Assembly (NCBI RefSeq): GCF_019056395.1 | Contig: NZ_CP077639.1 | Location: 212,501-276,500 of the forward strand | Direction of reading: 5' to 3' | Length of the DNA: 64,000 nt | Source: Terribacillus sp. DMT04 | GTDB lineage: Bacteria > Bacillota > Bacilli > Bacillales > Amphibacillaceae | Shown: piece by piece, positions 53,197-62,645 of the stretch | Position numbering within the stretch: position 1 is the stretch's first letter | Layout: every line of letters begins with the position of its first letter | The notes under the pieces: model-generated | Database searches by the model: none | What the model was told of the DNA's origin: nothing | What the model saw: the letters and a program-made list of their open reading frames with translations, nothing else | Translations under genes and position numbers: made by a program

Positions 53197-54972
53197 ATGT
53201 ACATTAACTTAAATCCTTTGCAACAGGCAGCTATAGATGAAGAAGAAAATGCACTGGTACTAGCTTGTCCAGGTAGCGGGAAAACGCGAATATTAACATT
53301 AAAGATTGCAAACGAGTTGGAGAAATTAAATAAAAGAACTCATAGAATTGCAGCACTTACATTTACTAATAGGGCTGCTGATGAGATCGATAAAAGAATT
53401 AATTCTATGAGTATAGATGTAAATCAATTATGGACAGGTACTATTCATTCCTTTTGTTTGCAATGGATTATTAGACCTTATGGTATTTATCTTCCAGAAC
53501 TACAAAGAGGTTATTCAATCCTAGATGAATTAAAAGCTCAAGATTTAAAGGAGACATTTAAATCGAAGTTTGATATACCTAGATTCAATGATTTTATCAC
53601 TAGAAGAGATAAAAATGGGGATTACATAAATAGTGAAGAAAAATATAATAATGCAGCTAAAGCTTATCATAAATTTATATTAGAGAATAAGTTAATAGAT
53701 TTCGATCTGATTTTGTACTTTTCATACAATTTAATTAAAAAACATCCTAAAATCTCTCGTAACCTTTCAAATATTTTTAAATACTTTTTTATTGATGAAT
53801 ATCAGGATACTCAAGATCTCCAATATGCAATTGTTGGAAAGATAATCAAAGCGGCAGAGGGTAAATGTAAAATTTTCTTGGTCGGGGACCCAGACCAAGC
53901 AATATTTAAATCTTTAGGTGGAATTGTGAAAGACCCTATGGAGATAAGCGAAGATATTGGAGGTTATAGTATAAAGCAATTAGGATTAAGTAATAATTAT
54001 AGATCGACTCAACGCTTAATAAACTTATATAGCAACTTTCAAAGTACAGGCTTAGTAATAGAATCGTTAGCAGACTATTGTAATGAAGAAGGAATAGTTA
54101 AATTTGATGAAAATACTCATAAGGATAATTTAGTAGATAGAATTGCAGAGATTATAAAAAAAGAAATCTCAGACGGTGTCTCTCCAAATGATATTTGTAT
54201 TCTAGCTCCACAATGGAGTTTCCTATCCGCTATGGCCAGAAGGTTAAAAGCTAATCTACCATATATAGAATTAGATGCTCCAGGATTAACTCCTTTACCA
54301 CGTGATCGTGATAATTTTTGGTTTAAGCTAGCAAGGATTTTTTTAATAACTAAAGAACCAAATAAGTATTTAGTAAGGATGAAATGGGCGCGCGAGATTT
54401 TAGAAGAATTAGTTACTGTAAGTGGCATCATGATTGAAGTTAATAACGATACCTGCAGGATATTTTTAAAAAAGATTAATTCAACAGATACTAAAGAAGA
54501 AAATGCAATCGAATATTTAAAAGAGAGTTTTAAGTATTTGTTCGAAAAGCTGAAATTTGATTATAGTTCAAGTGAATTATTAAAGGAACAATGGGATAAT
54601 TTCTTTAATGGATTAAGGCAACGATATGAAAGTCCAGATTTTCGCGATATCCCTAAAGATATAAACTATATGAAGAGAATGTTTAATACAAAAGAAGGTC
54701 TTGTTATAAATACTTGTCAAGGTGTTAAAGGTGAAGAGTTTCATACAGTAATTGCATTTGGATTATTAAGAGGATATCTACCACATTGGAATCAGATAAT
54801 TAATCAACCTATCACTAATGAAATAGAAGAATCAAACAAGTTATTGTACGTCATTTGTTCTAGAGCTAAAAAAAATCTGTATTTATTTGCTGAAAATGGT
54901 AGAACTACAGTAAAAAGAAGGCCTTACGAGGTCAATAAGCAATTAAGTACCATTAACTTTATGAATATATAA
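53197..54972 (+). CDS. gajB: UvrD/PcrA-like SF1 helicase, Gabija GajB-like
   Basis: This 591-residue superfamily 1A helicase has the motifs NPLQQAAIDEEENALVLACP followed by GSGKTRILTLK (Q motif and Walker A, about 28), TFTNRAADEI (Ia), DEYQDTQDLQYAI (II, about 200), FLVGDPDQAIFKSLGG (III), LSNNYRST (IV) and NTCQGVKGEEFHTVIAFG (V/VI region). Together with the adjacent OLD nuclease this is the Gabija anti-phage arrangement. It is shorter than PcrA and lacks its C-terminal part, as GajB does. It starts 6 bp after gajA. Confidence 0.88.
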   Translation: MYINLNPLQQAAIDEEENALVLACPGSGKTRILTLKIANELEKLNKRTHRIAALTFTNRAADEIDKRINSMSIDVNQLWTGTIHSFCLQWIIRPYGIYLPELQRGYSILDELKAQDLKETFKSKFDIPRFNDFITRRDKNGDYINSEEKYNNAAKAYHKFILENKLIDFDLILYFSYNLIKKHPKISRNLSNIFKYFFIDEYQDTQDLQYAIVGKIIKAAEGKCKIFLVGDPDQAIFKSLGGIVKDPMEISEDIGGYSIKQLGLSNNYRSTQRLINLYSNFQSTGLVIESLADYCNEEGIVKFDENTHKDNLVDRIAEIIKKEISDGVSPNDICILAPQWSFLSAMARRLKANLPYIELDAPGLTPLPRDRDNFWFKLARIFLITKEPNKYLVRMKWAREILEELVTVSGIMIEVNNDTCRIFLKKINSTDTKEENAIEYLKESFKYLFEKLKFDYSSSELLKEQWDNFFNGLRQRYESPDFRDIPKDINYMKRMFNTKEGLVINTCQGVKGEEFHTVIAFGLLRGYLPHWNQIINQPITNEIEESNKLLYVICSRAKKNLYLFAENGRTTVKRRPYEVNKQLSTINFMNI

Positions 54973-55019
54973 CTTGTGAAAATTAAGAGGTTTTTTACAT
55001 AGAAAAAGGAGATGTTTTA

Positions 55020-56030
55020 TTGAGGGCTAGAAAGTTTTATTATGATAACTTTGCTCCAAACGAAAAAGGGAAAAGTTATCAGAAGGTTCATCAAGAAAAT
55101 TTATACTCTGATTTAAGTGTGAAAAATATAAGGAAAATATATAATCATCAACCTAATCAAAGTAACGACAGATTAATTGAACAACTAGTGAATAAAATTG
55201 CTAGTCGTAACTCAGAAGATATAATGTTACGAATTAATAATATGTTTATAGCAAAAATTAATTCTTTTGAAGCAAATGCTTTTGCTCTTGAATCTAAAAA
55301 AAGATACTGGAGTGATTTAGTTTTTTTTCATGTGGGTTTGTCAGATGTCTGTTTTCAATTCTGTGTCAACTATCTAGAATTTAACCTAATAAGAGAAAGA
55401 ATAGATACACACATAAATGAGAATGCTCTTTTTAAAGCTAAGTTCTTTAAGGATTCCTCTAACTTAGTAGGAAACTGTGTAAAATGGAGAGAAAATGATA
55501 AGTATATCCAATTAGATGTGAATACAGTCATAAAAGGATATAGCAAAAATATAGAAAACAAAGCAGCGGCTTTAGCAACGTTTATGGATATGTTTATTTT
55601 AGCGCATGAAATCTCACATCACTTGTTGAATCATACGGGTAGAAGTCATGATTTTCAGAATTACTTGGAAATAATCCCTAAAGAAAGTTCAATTTGGGGT
55701 AAATCCACTAATCAATCTTTTAAAAATGAGTTTGAAGCAGACGCGTTTGCAATACTGTTACTATTAGGTATTACTCCTGAGAATTACAAAGAAAAGCTTA
55801 AAATAGAGAAACAATTATGCTTTGAGATGTCTTTTGGTGTCATTTTCACTTTGGAAATAATTTCAGTATTATCTAAAAATGAAGAGGCTTCTTCAACGCA
55901 CCCACCAATTGAAGAGAGACTAAAAAATGTGAACACTATTTTAGAGGAATTTGTTAGTGATCAAATTCTAAATATTATAGATGAATCCATATCAAGTTAT
56001 ATTGGGCTCATAAATACATTAAAACAGTAA
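55020..56030 (+). CDS. HEXXH metallopeptidase-like protein, third gene of the Gabija-like operon
   Basis: This 336-residue protein starts with TTG (AAAAAGGAGA upstream). A zinc-peptidase site HEISHH lies in MFILAHEISHHLLNHTGR (about 197), and a third ligand is likely in NEFEADAFAILLLLG (about 238), as in M48/M78-type gluzincins. The C-terminal EEASSTHPPIEERLKN is also typical of M48-like proteins (HPP.E.R). No membrane span or signal peptide is seen, so it should act in the cytosol. It lies 47 bp after gajB, before the operon terminator, on the same strand and with the same AT-rich composition. Classical Gabija has two genes, so this may be a new component or regulator. Function is inference. 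Confidence 0.75.
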   Translation: MRARKFYYDNFAPNEKGKSYQKVHQENLYSDLSVKNIRKIYNHQPNQSNDRLIEQLVNKIASRNSEDIMLRINNMFIAKINSFEANAFALESKKRYWSDLVFFHVGLSDVCFQFCVNYLEFNLIRERIDTHINENALFKAKFFKDSSNLVGNCVKWRENDKYIQLDVNTVIKGYSKNIENKAAALATFMDMFILAHEISHHLLNHTGRSHDFQNYLEIIPKESSIWGKSTNQSFKNEFEADAFAILLLLGITPENYKEKLKIEKQLCFEMSFGVIFTLEIISVLSKNEEASSTHPPIEERLKNVNTILEEFVSDQILNIIDESISSYIGLINTLKQ

Positions 56031-56065
56031 GGCGCCATACATCTCCAATAGTATGGTGCTTTTTA
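56031..56065 (+). terminator. Terminator of the Gabija-like operon
   Basis: GGCGCCATAC pairs with GTATGGTGCT (G-T pairs allowed) around a 10-base loop, then TTTT. It ends 21 bp before the histidine kinase start. Confidence 0.85.
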
Positions 56066-56085
56066 TCGAGAGGAAGTTCATAAAT

Positions 56086-57225
56086 ATGAAGGATACATAT
56101 TTCATCTGGCTTGCTATCTACTTTATTGTCTGGCTCTTACCTTTCTGGGGAATTGCTACCGATCTAAACACAAGACAACTAACAGGTATAAGTATGTTCC
56201 TTATCCTGTTATTCATTGTTCCGCTCTTTAAAGAAAAACCACTGATACAAACCCTATTATTCTGTGCACAAGCTCTACTGACAATCTTCATCTTCTATCC
56301 TATAAGCAACGACTTAAGCCCATATCCAGTTCTCATACAATCCTTAATTATGGCAGAAGCAGTCTTTTATCTTTCACGTACTAAAAGTTTAATAGTAATT
56401 GCTGTTCAAATTGCGAGTGCTGCAGTGATTTTAATATTATCCACACCCACCATTACTCAATTAGTATGGTGTGCATTATATTACCTTTTACTAGTAGTCG
56501 CCTTGCTTTATCATCAAGTTATACATAACAGAGAAAAAGAGGCGCGCTTAAGCAATGAGGCCTTACTCGAAGAATACAGAAGAATGAAAAGACAGCTTCT
56601 TGTAGAGGAGCAACAAGCAAGACAAGATGAGCGGATGCTAATTGGACATGAGATTCATGATTCGGTCGGGCATAAGCTGACGGCGTTGCTGTTTCAGTTT
56701 GAGGCATTTCGGTTAACGGCGGCTGAGAAGGACAAGGAGATGGTCGGGAAGCTGAAAGAACTGGCTGAACAGAGCTTGGAGGAGACGCGGCAGGCGGTGC
56801 GGTCATTCAAGCAAAATGAAGTGGGCGGTTTGCAGGGTGTGATCCGACTTATTCGGAAATTAGAGATAGAGAGTTTTATGAAGATCAATTTTTCTGTAAA
56901 GCATGGTGCGTTTGCGGCTCCTTTGACGGGTGAGCAGTCATTTGCAATCTTTCGTGCTGTACAGGAGGCATTGACGAATATTATGAAGCATAGTTCTTCA
57001 AGAGAGGCACAAGTCATATTCGAAGCTCCTGGAGGCAGTATTTTTCGGTTTGAGGTGATCAATGCTGCGATGCATGATCGTTACTTTCAAGAAGGGTACG
57101 GGTTGAAGGCGATGCGGGAGCGCTTAGAGAAAGTGGGCGGAACGCTTGAGATCGATTATGAGACGCACCGCTTTTTGGTGAGAGGCACGATAAGATTAGC
57201 AGACTGGGGCGGTTCTGATGATTAA
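56086..57225 (+). CDS. Sensor histidine kinase, NarL-type (HisKA_3)
   Basis: This 379-residue kinase has about six membrane helices (residues 5-155), no large extracellular sensor, and then a cytoplasmic HisKA_3 domain with the phospho-accepting His in IGHEIHDSVGHKLTALL. A HATPase domain follows (FRAVQEALTNIMKHSS, then GYGLKAMRERLEKVGG). This resembles intramembrane-sensing kinases paired with ABC exporters (LiaS/YvfT-like). Base and codon use change sharply near 56630: upstream A/C-rich codons, downstream G-rich ones. The ATG at 56086 follows AGAGGAAG. It overlaps the response regulator by eight bases. Confidence 0.92.
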   Translation: MKDTYFIWLAIYFIVWLLPFWGIATDLNTRQLTGISMFLILLFIVPLFKEKPLIQTLLFCAQALLTIFIFYPISNDLSPYPVLIQSLIMAEAVFYLSRTKSLIVIAVQIASAAVILILSTPTITQLVWCALYYLLLVVALLYHQVIHNREKEARLSNEALLEEYRRMKRQLLVEEQQARQDERMLIGHEIHDSVGHKLTALLFQFEAFRLTAAEKDKEMVGKLKELAEQSLEETRQAVRSFKQNEVGGLQGVIRLIRKLEIESFMKINFSVKHGAFAAPLTGEQSFAIFRAVQEALTNIMKHSSSREAQVIFEAPGGSIFRFEVINAAMHDRYFQEGYGLKAMRERLEKVGGTLEIDYETHRFLVRGTIRLADWGGSDD

Positions 57226-57850
57226 AATTTTGCTGGCAGAAGATCAAGTGATGGTTCGCCAAGGCTTAAAGATGATGATTGAAACGGATGACGAGATTCG
57301 CGTCACCGGGGAAGCGGATAATGGGAAGGAAGCGGTCAGCTTATGTGAGAAGCGGCTTTTCGATGTGGCCATTTTGGATATCCGTATGCCTGTGATGGAT
57401 GGCATTGAAGCAGCGAAAATCCTCCGCTCGCGCTTCCCTCATATCAAGATCCTCATGCTGACTACATTTGACGATAATGAATATGTATTGAGTGCCTTAA
57501 GGCTGGGAGTCAGCGGTTATATGCTGAAAAACGGGGATACAGCATCTCTCATTCGCTCCATTAAAAGCGCATTGAGCGGCGGCTTATCCTTGGAGGATCA
57601 GGTTGCTTCGAAAGTGATGCCGATTTTACTGCAAAACCAGGAAGAGCGGCAAATTGACGCGACGTTGACCCCTAGAGAAAGAGCAATATTGAAGTGCATC
57701 GGTGAAGGACTGAATAATAAGGAAGTGGCCGAGCGCTTAGGTTTATCTGTTGGTACTGTTAAAAATCAGACGAGTCACGTGCTGGATAAATTGGAGTTAA
57801 GGGATCGGACACAGCTAGCCATTTATGCAATTCGCCACCGCCTTGTATAA
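57218..57850 (+). CDS. NarL/LuxR-type response regulator
   Basis: This 210-residue regulator has a receiver domain (AEDQVMVRQGLKMMIE, phosphorylated Asp in VAILDIRMPVMDG, Lys in YMLKNG). A LuxR-type helix-turn-helix follows (LTPRERAILKCIGEGLNNKE, then VAERLGLSVGTVKNQTSHVL). It is the partner of the kinase above and probably activates the ABC genes downstream. Start and kinase stop overlap. Confidence 0.95.
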   Translation: MIKILLAEDQVMVRQGLKMMIETDDEIRVTGEADNGKEAVSLCEKRLFDVAILDIRMPVMDGIEAAKILRSRFPHIKILMLTTFDDNEYVLSALRLGVSGYMLKNGDTASLIRSIKSALSGGLSLEDQVASKVMPILLQNQEERQIDATLTPRERAILKCIGEGLNNKEVAERLGLSVGTVKNQTSHVLDKLELRDRTQLAIYAIRHRLV

Positions 57851-57885
57851 AAAGTGACGAAAGTAACAAGTGACCAATTGCAGAA

Positions 57886-57919
57886 TGACCATAGTCAGTA
57901 GTGGCTGTGGTCTTTTTTA
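57886..57919 (+). terminator. Terminator or attenuator between regulator and ABC genes
   Basis: GACCATAG pairs with CTGTGGTC (one G-T pair) around a 10-base loop, with six T residues after it. It separates the two-component genes from the ABC operon 40 bp downstream; partial read-through is possible. Confidence 0.8.
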
Positions 57920-57957
57920 TTTATGATGCAAGTAACAACATTATAGGGGGCAAAAAC

Positions 57958-58890
57958 ATGCTTGAAACAATCAACTTAAGCAAGTCCTTTAAAGGCAAAA
58001 ATGTCGTTCAGGATCTTAACTTGTATTTGGCAGATGGAGAATCAGTCGGTTTACTTGGTCCAAATGGTGCCGGTAAATCTACAACCATTTCGATGATATC
58101 TACTTTGATTAAGCCGACGAGCGGCAGAATCACGATGAATGGTGTGAACGCGATTGATAAACCAGGCGAGATTAGGAGTGTTTCAGGCGTAGTACCGCAG
58201 GAATTGGCTTTGTATCAGGAGCTGTCCGCTTATGAGAACTTGAAATTTTTTGGATCGATTTATAAGTTGAGAGGCAAAGAACTGGCGAAAGCTATTCAGC
58301 AGGCTTTAGAGTTTGTCGGGCTCAATGATCGCAAAAAGGATTTGGTGAGGACCTATTCCGGCGGGATGAAACGCAGACTGAACATTGCAGCCGCACTCTT
58401 GCATCGCCCGCAGATTTTAATATTGGATGAACCGACAGTTGGTATTGATCCACAATCGAGAAATCATATTCTGGAAGCTGTTCGCGCGCTGAATCAGCAA
58501 GATGGAACGACAATTCTTTATACGAGCCATTACATGGAAGAAGTGGAGCAGCTTTGCGATCGATTATATATTATGGACCATGGCAAGATTATTGCAGCAG
58601 GTACAAAAGAGGAATTACTGCGCATCTTGTCGACCGAGGATAAGATAAAGGTGGAGGTAAACAAGCTGGATGAAGCCTTTGTCGAGCAGGTAAAAACAAT
58701 TGAAGGAGTTCATAAGATTGAAGTTACGGAATTACAGCTGAAGATTATCGCTGCGAAGGGCAGCAGCTTGATCAGTAAATTAGTTCATCTTACCGAAAAG
58801 CATCAAATCCAATTGCTTAATTTCCAGACAGAAACGCCTAGTTTGGAAGATGTCTTTCTTCACTTAACGGGTCGCACACTGCGAGATTAA
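57958..58890 (+). CDS. ABC-2 type exporter ATPase
   Basis: This 310-residue ATPase has Walker A LLGPNGAGKSTTISMISTL, Q-loop SGVVPQELALYQEL, signature TYSGGMKRRLNIAAALLH, Walker B ILILDEPTVGIDPQSR, and the switch His in YTSHYMEEVEQL. A C-terminal extension of about 80 residues follows, as in drug-export ATPases (CcmA/DrrA type). ATG 57958 has TAGGGGG upstream; a longer in-frame reading runs back into the hairpin. It probably pumps a drug or envelope-active compound with the two permeases downstream. Confidence 0.94.
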   Translation: MLETINLSKSFKGKNVVQDLNLYLADGESVGLLGPNGAGKSTTISMISTLIKPTSGRITMNGVNAIDKPGEIRSVSGVVPQELALYQELSAYENLKFFGSIYKLRGKELAKAIQQALEFVGLNDRKKDLVRTYSGGMKRRLNIAAALLHRPQILILDEPTVGIDPQSRNHILEAVRALNQQDGTTILYTSHYMEEVEQLCDRLYIMDHGKIIAAGTKEELLRILSTEDKIKVEVNKLDEAFVEQVKTIEGVHKIEVTELQLKIIAAKGSSLISKLVHLTEKHQIQLLNFQTETPSLEDVFLHLTGRTLRD

Positions 58891-58899
58891 GGGGGTGTC

Positions 58900-60171
58900 A
58901 TGATGCGAAGCTTTATCAAAAAGGATTTGCTGATTTTTTTACGAGACTGGAAAGAGCTGCTTACGGTGCTGTTGCTTCCGATTGTTTTGGTTGTCGTGCT
59001 AAATTTCGCTTTTGCTGGGTTGTTTGATAGTGATGACGAAGTAACGATGGATTTACAGTTAGCCGTCGTGAATCAAGATAACGAGTCAGAGGTATTGGGG
59101 CAGCTGAAGGAAAGATTGGTTCGTGATGCAGCCTTTGAGGAGCAGGAGGCAAAGGCGGTTGCGGCGGCTGCAGAGGGGATACAGCCTGTTCAATTGCTAT
59201 CGGATTATTTGGAGAGTGATGAAGTAAAGGAGTGGGTGACGATTCATCATCTGGAGGAAAAAGCGGCTGCCGAGAAAGTGAAAGAGGGCGACCTCGATGG
59301 TATGCTGATCATTCCTCAAGGATATACCGCGGATAGTTTATATGCGAGCTTTACAGGCGAACCTCCAACTTCATCTTTAATTTATAAGATAGAAGAAGAA
59401 ACAACAACTAGCAGTGCACTGCAGCAGTTCATACAAGGATTTATTGAACAATTAAATTATCAATTTGCCATACAGGAAGTAACGGATGGTACAGGAATAG
59501 AGGCAGCTCTTCCTAAAGGCGGTTTGGAGGATATAGGTACTGCATACGATTTCAATATGACCCAGTATTTTACGATAGCATTGGGAGCGCTATTTGCCTT
59601 GTTTGTCGTAGCGACAGTAGCTATGAAAACAGGAGTGGAAATCAGGGACCACATATTCAACCGCATCTTATTAGCAAATAGCCATCCGATACGGTTTTTA
59701 ATTGGTAAGATGGCTGCTGCGGTTTGTCTGATTGTATTGCAGGTTCTGTTTGTATTGCTTGTATCTCATTTTCTGATGGGCGTATTTCCGGATCGATCGT
59801 TCATCTTTTGGGTTGGTATCTTGTTGATGATTGTTCTGCTCGCTTTCGTGCTGTCGGGCTTAGCGGCAATTTATACGGCAATTTTGTTGCGGATGACTAG
59901 TGTTGATGCGGCTAATGGGATTTTTATGTTGGCTACGTTGCTGTTCGGTACACTAGGAGGAGGATTTGTTCCCATCTATATGCTGCCTGATTGGCTGCAG
60001 CAAATCGGAGAATGGACGCCGAACGGTCTATTCCTAGCCATCCTGACAGAGTGGATTCAATTTGAAGATCCATCCACTATTGTCCAGCCTAGCATATATA
60101 TGATCGGCTTTTTCTTCTTGTTCACGTTCATTGGCTTAGCTTTGTTTCCGAAAAGGGGGAAAGCGCAATGA
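58900..60171 (+). CDS. ABC-2 type permease subunit 1
   Basis: This 423-residue membrane protein has one N-terminal span (LTVLLLPIVLVVVLNFAFAG), a large extracellular domain (about 45-215), and five C-terminal spans, the ABC2_membrane_3 (YhgE/LinF-like) plan. Two adjacent ATGs (58900, 58903) follow GGGGGTGTC. It starts 9 bp after the ATPase and overlaps the second permease by four bases. It should form a heterodimer with it. Confidence 0.92.
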   Translation: MMRSFIKKDLLIFLRDWKELLTVLLLPIVLVVVLNFAFAGLFDSDDEVTMDLQLAVVNQDNESEVLGQLKERLVRDAAFEEQEAKAVAAAAEGIQPVQLLSDYLESDEVKEWVTIHHLEEKAAAEKVKEGDLDGMLIIPQGYTADSLYASFTGEPPTSSLIYKIEEETTTSSALQQFIQGFIEQLNYQFAIQEVTDGTGIEAALPKGGLEDIGTAYDFNMTQYFTIALGALFALFVVATVAMKTGVEIRDHIFNRILLANSHPIRFLIGKMAAAVCLIVLQVLFVLLVSHFLMGVFPDRSFIFWVGILLMIVLLAFVLSGLAAIYTAILLRMTSVDAANGIFMLATLLFGTLGGGFVPIYMLPDWLQQIGEWTPNGLFLAILTEWIQFEDPSTIVQPSIYMIGFFFLFTFIGLALFPKRGKAQ

Positions 60172-61265
60172 AGGATGTATTATGGGCGCAATTCGCAAAG
60201 GACAAACGAAAACCGCTGCTCATATTATTATTGATTGCGGGGAGTATTGCCGCAACGCTTTTATTTGGTGGCGGCGTTCAGTCTGTGACAAGAGTTGCTA
60301 TTTTCAGTGAGGAAGCTAATGCCGCGGCAATTGAAAAGAAGTGGGAAGGGTTATTAAATACGAATGACTCTTTTACATTTGAAGTTGTAGACCCAGACAA
60401 AGCGCGTGAAAACATAAAGAAAGGCAATAGCGATGTGGCTGTAAAGCTCATGGAAGATGATTATCGACTGCTGGTTTCCAAAAATATGCCGAGCGTTTCC
60501 TCTGTCGAACAACATGTTAAGAAGGTATTTCAACAAGAAGCACAAATCCGTGCAGTGGAGTCACAAGAGGGAGGAGATGTGCGAGAGGGAATAAAAAGTT
60601 ATCTAGACGAGCCGCCGTTTCAAATGGAAACGCAAGGATTGGATAGTGAACAGGTTCCAACGTATAACATTCGTACGCAATTGCTGTTTGCTTTCACGTT
60701 CTTGATCTCGATGTTCCTCCTTGGATTCAAGGTTAACAACGTAACACAAGATAAAGTCGCAGGTATTTGGGATCGAATGATTTTATCCCCCTTGAAGAAA
60801 ACAAATATGTATAGTGGTTATTTGTTATATAGCTTTCTGATTACGATGTTTCAAATTGTCGTCGTACTAATCGTGTTTAAGTATGTCTTACAATACGAGG
60901 TGGGAGATAATTTGTGGCTGATAATCCTCATCGCTGCCTGCTTTACATTCGGCATGATCAGTATTGCCATGCTGATTACCGGACTTGTCAGGACGCCGGA
61001 GCAGTTTTATGCTATCTATCCGTCCGTCATTCCGGTGATTCCTCTCGTCAGCGGTGTTTATATGATGCCAGGAACGATTACGAATCCGGTGCTGCTGTTT
61101 ATTGCAGATCTATTCCCGCTGGCACATGCGATGGAAGCGATCATGTCAGTTGTGTTCTATGGTGCCGGTCTGCAAGATGTTATTATCTCGCTGTTGTATA
61201 TGCTGCTCATCGGCATAGTAGCTATGGGGGTGGGGATTAATCTGGTTGAGCGAAGAAGTAATTAG
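60168..61265 (+). CDS. ABC-2 type permease subunit 2
   Basis: This 365-residue membrane protein has the same layout as subunit 1: an N-terminal span (LLILLLIAGSIAATLLFGGG), an extracellular part (about 45-165), then five spans, ending in VAMGVGINLVERRSN. It overlaps subunit 1 by ATGA. A terminator follows. The operon resembles the two-component-controlled exporter YvfRS/YvfTU type of B. subtilis, a comparison from gene order only. Confidence 0.92.
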   Translation: MKDVLWAQFAKDKRKPLLILLLIAGSIAATLLFGGGVQSVTRVAIFSEEANAAAIEKKWEGLLNTNDSFTFEVVDPDKARENIKKGNSDVAVKLMEDDYRLLVSKNMPSVSSVEQHVKKVFQQEAQIRAVESQEGGDVREGIKSYLDEPPFQMETQGLDSEQVPTYNIRTQLLFAFTFLISMFLLGFKVNNVTQDKVAGIWDRMILSPLKKTNMYSGYLLYSFLITMFQIVVVLIVFKYVLQYEVGDNLWLIILIAACFTFGMISIAMLITGLVRTPEQFYAIYPSVIPVIPLVSGVYMMPGTITNPVLLFIADLFPLAHAMEAIMSVVFYGAGLQDVIISLLYMLLIGIVAMGVGINLVERRSN

Positions 61266-61272
61266 TTACGAT

Positions 61273-61302
61273 GGGGCTGAATAAGTGATTCAGCCTCTTT
61301 TC
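61273..61302 (+). terminator. Terminator of the ABC exporter operon
   Basis: GGCTGAAT pairs with ATTCAGCC around AAGTG, followed by TCTTTT. Confidence 0.88.
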
Positions 61303-61424
61303 CTACGTTTAGTCAAGTACTTATTCATAGCTTTTTAATATAGGTTATAGCCTTTTTTGGGTATAGGAAATAAACCTCGTTGTATTTATTTTTAAAACGA
61401 GGGAGAATTCGTGATACAATGAAG

Positions 61425-62642
61425 TTAGTGGTCCATAGAGACCGTGTACGAGTAATCGTACAATGTATTATTCTTGATCATGGAATAAATACATTTGAGA
61501 AGCTTGTTCATGCAAGCTACGGTGGCAACCTTATCCTTCTTGGGTACAGGTTGCTTTTTTAGTTTGTAATAATAGTCGACAATGTGATTGGGAGCTGCTT
61601 TTTGTTGGCGGATCATGTTTCGGACAATGAAGTATAATATTTTTCTTCCCTTAGGGTTTCCTCGTTTATTAATGTGATCTTGGCCATGATACTTTCCAGA
61701 TTGATATCTTCGGATATCAATTCCTACAAAAGCGTTGACTTTCTTATGATCTGGGAAGCGAGACAAGTCACCAAATTCACCGATAAAAAGCGCTGCGCTA
61801 ATTTCTCCAATTCCTGGAAGGCTGGTTAGTAACTCGAACTCAGGCAGTTTTTTTGAACCATCAATCATTTGATTAGAAATTTTCTCTTTTTCCTCTAATA
61901 GTTGAAGTAGCTGGAGCGCATAGTACTGCACTTTTTGGGTTTGAATACTATCTGGAGATACTGCAGGATAGGATTCTTTGGCATAATCTATTATTTGAAC
62001 AGCCTTTTGTTTTGCACGATTTTCGGAAATTTTCTTAGTGGTACTTCTAATCAATAGATTTTTTATCTTGGTCTGGCTCGATTTCAAAACAAGCACAGGA
62101 TGAGGGAACAAACTGATAAGTGTTAAGGCATAAGGTGTAATCCTGCTTGAGAAGAATTGTTCCAGCTCCGGAAAACTTAATTGAAGGGCATGGTGCAGAT
62201 ACATACGCATACGCTTTATCTCACCCTCTATTTCTTGATAGAAACGCGCAAAATCACGGAGTCGATGATAAAGGTCGGGCTGTTGAACTTTTTCTTCCCT
62301 GGAGTGCAGGTGGTGAGCTTGCGCTAATTTATGCGCATCATTTTTGTCTGTTTTCCAGCTTCGGAGAGTAGCCATTTCGAGCTGTTTTTTAGCCGCAAGG
62401 GGATTCAACAGACAATAACGTAACTGATTCTTTTGACAGAAGGTTTCCACTGGTTTCGAATAAATGCCGGTGGATTCAAACACAAGAACCGGGTCACCAG
62501 GGAGATTCCGGATTTCCTCAAGTAAGGTGTTAAAGCCTGTCTGCGTGTGTCTTAGTTCCCCTTCAGCTAAACAGATTTCACCCTGATAAATGACTTTATA
62601 GCTTTTCCCCATTGATACATCTAAAGCAATTACATACTCCAA
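61425..62642 (-). CDS. IS110-family transposase (DEDD)
   Basis: This 405-residue recombinase has an N-terminal RuvC-like DEDD domain: Asp in IALDVSMGKSYKV, Glu in VLVFESTGIYSKP, and two Asp in SWKTDKNDAHKLAQ. A coiled-coil middle is followed by the Transposase_20 domain (LTSLPGIGEISAALFIGEFG), with the likely serine nucleophile in RRYQSGKYHGQDHINKRGNP. IS110 enzymes recombine DNA guided by a bridge RNA made from the non-coding end. TTG at 62642 has AGAGGAG 8 bases upstream. All key residues are present. Confidence 0.93.
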   Translation of the reverse strand: MEYVIALDVSMGKSYKVIYQGEICLAEGELRHTQTGFNTLLEEIRNLPGDPVLVFESTGIYSKPVETFCQKNQLRYCLLNPLAAKKQLEMATLRSWKTDKNDAHKLAQAHHLHSREEKVQQPDLYHRLRDFARFYQEIEGEIKRMRMYLHHALQLSFPELEQFFSSRITPYALTLISLFPHPVLVLKSSQTKIKNLLIRSTTKKISENRAKQKAVQIIDYAKESYPAVSPDSIQTQKVQYYALQLLQLLEEKEKISNQMIDGSKKLPEFELLTSLPGIGEISAALFIGEFGDLSRFPDHKKVNAFVGIDIRRYQSGKYHGQDHINKRGNPKGRKILYFIVRNMIRQQKAAPNHIVDYYYKLKKQPVPKKDKVATVACMNKLLKCIYSMIKNNTLYDYSYTVSMDH

Positions 62643-62645
62643 TTT

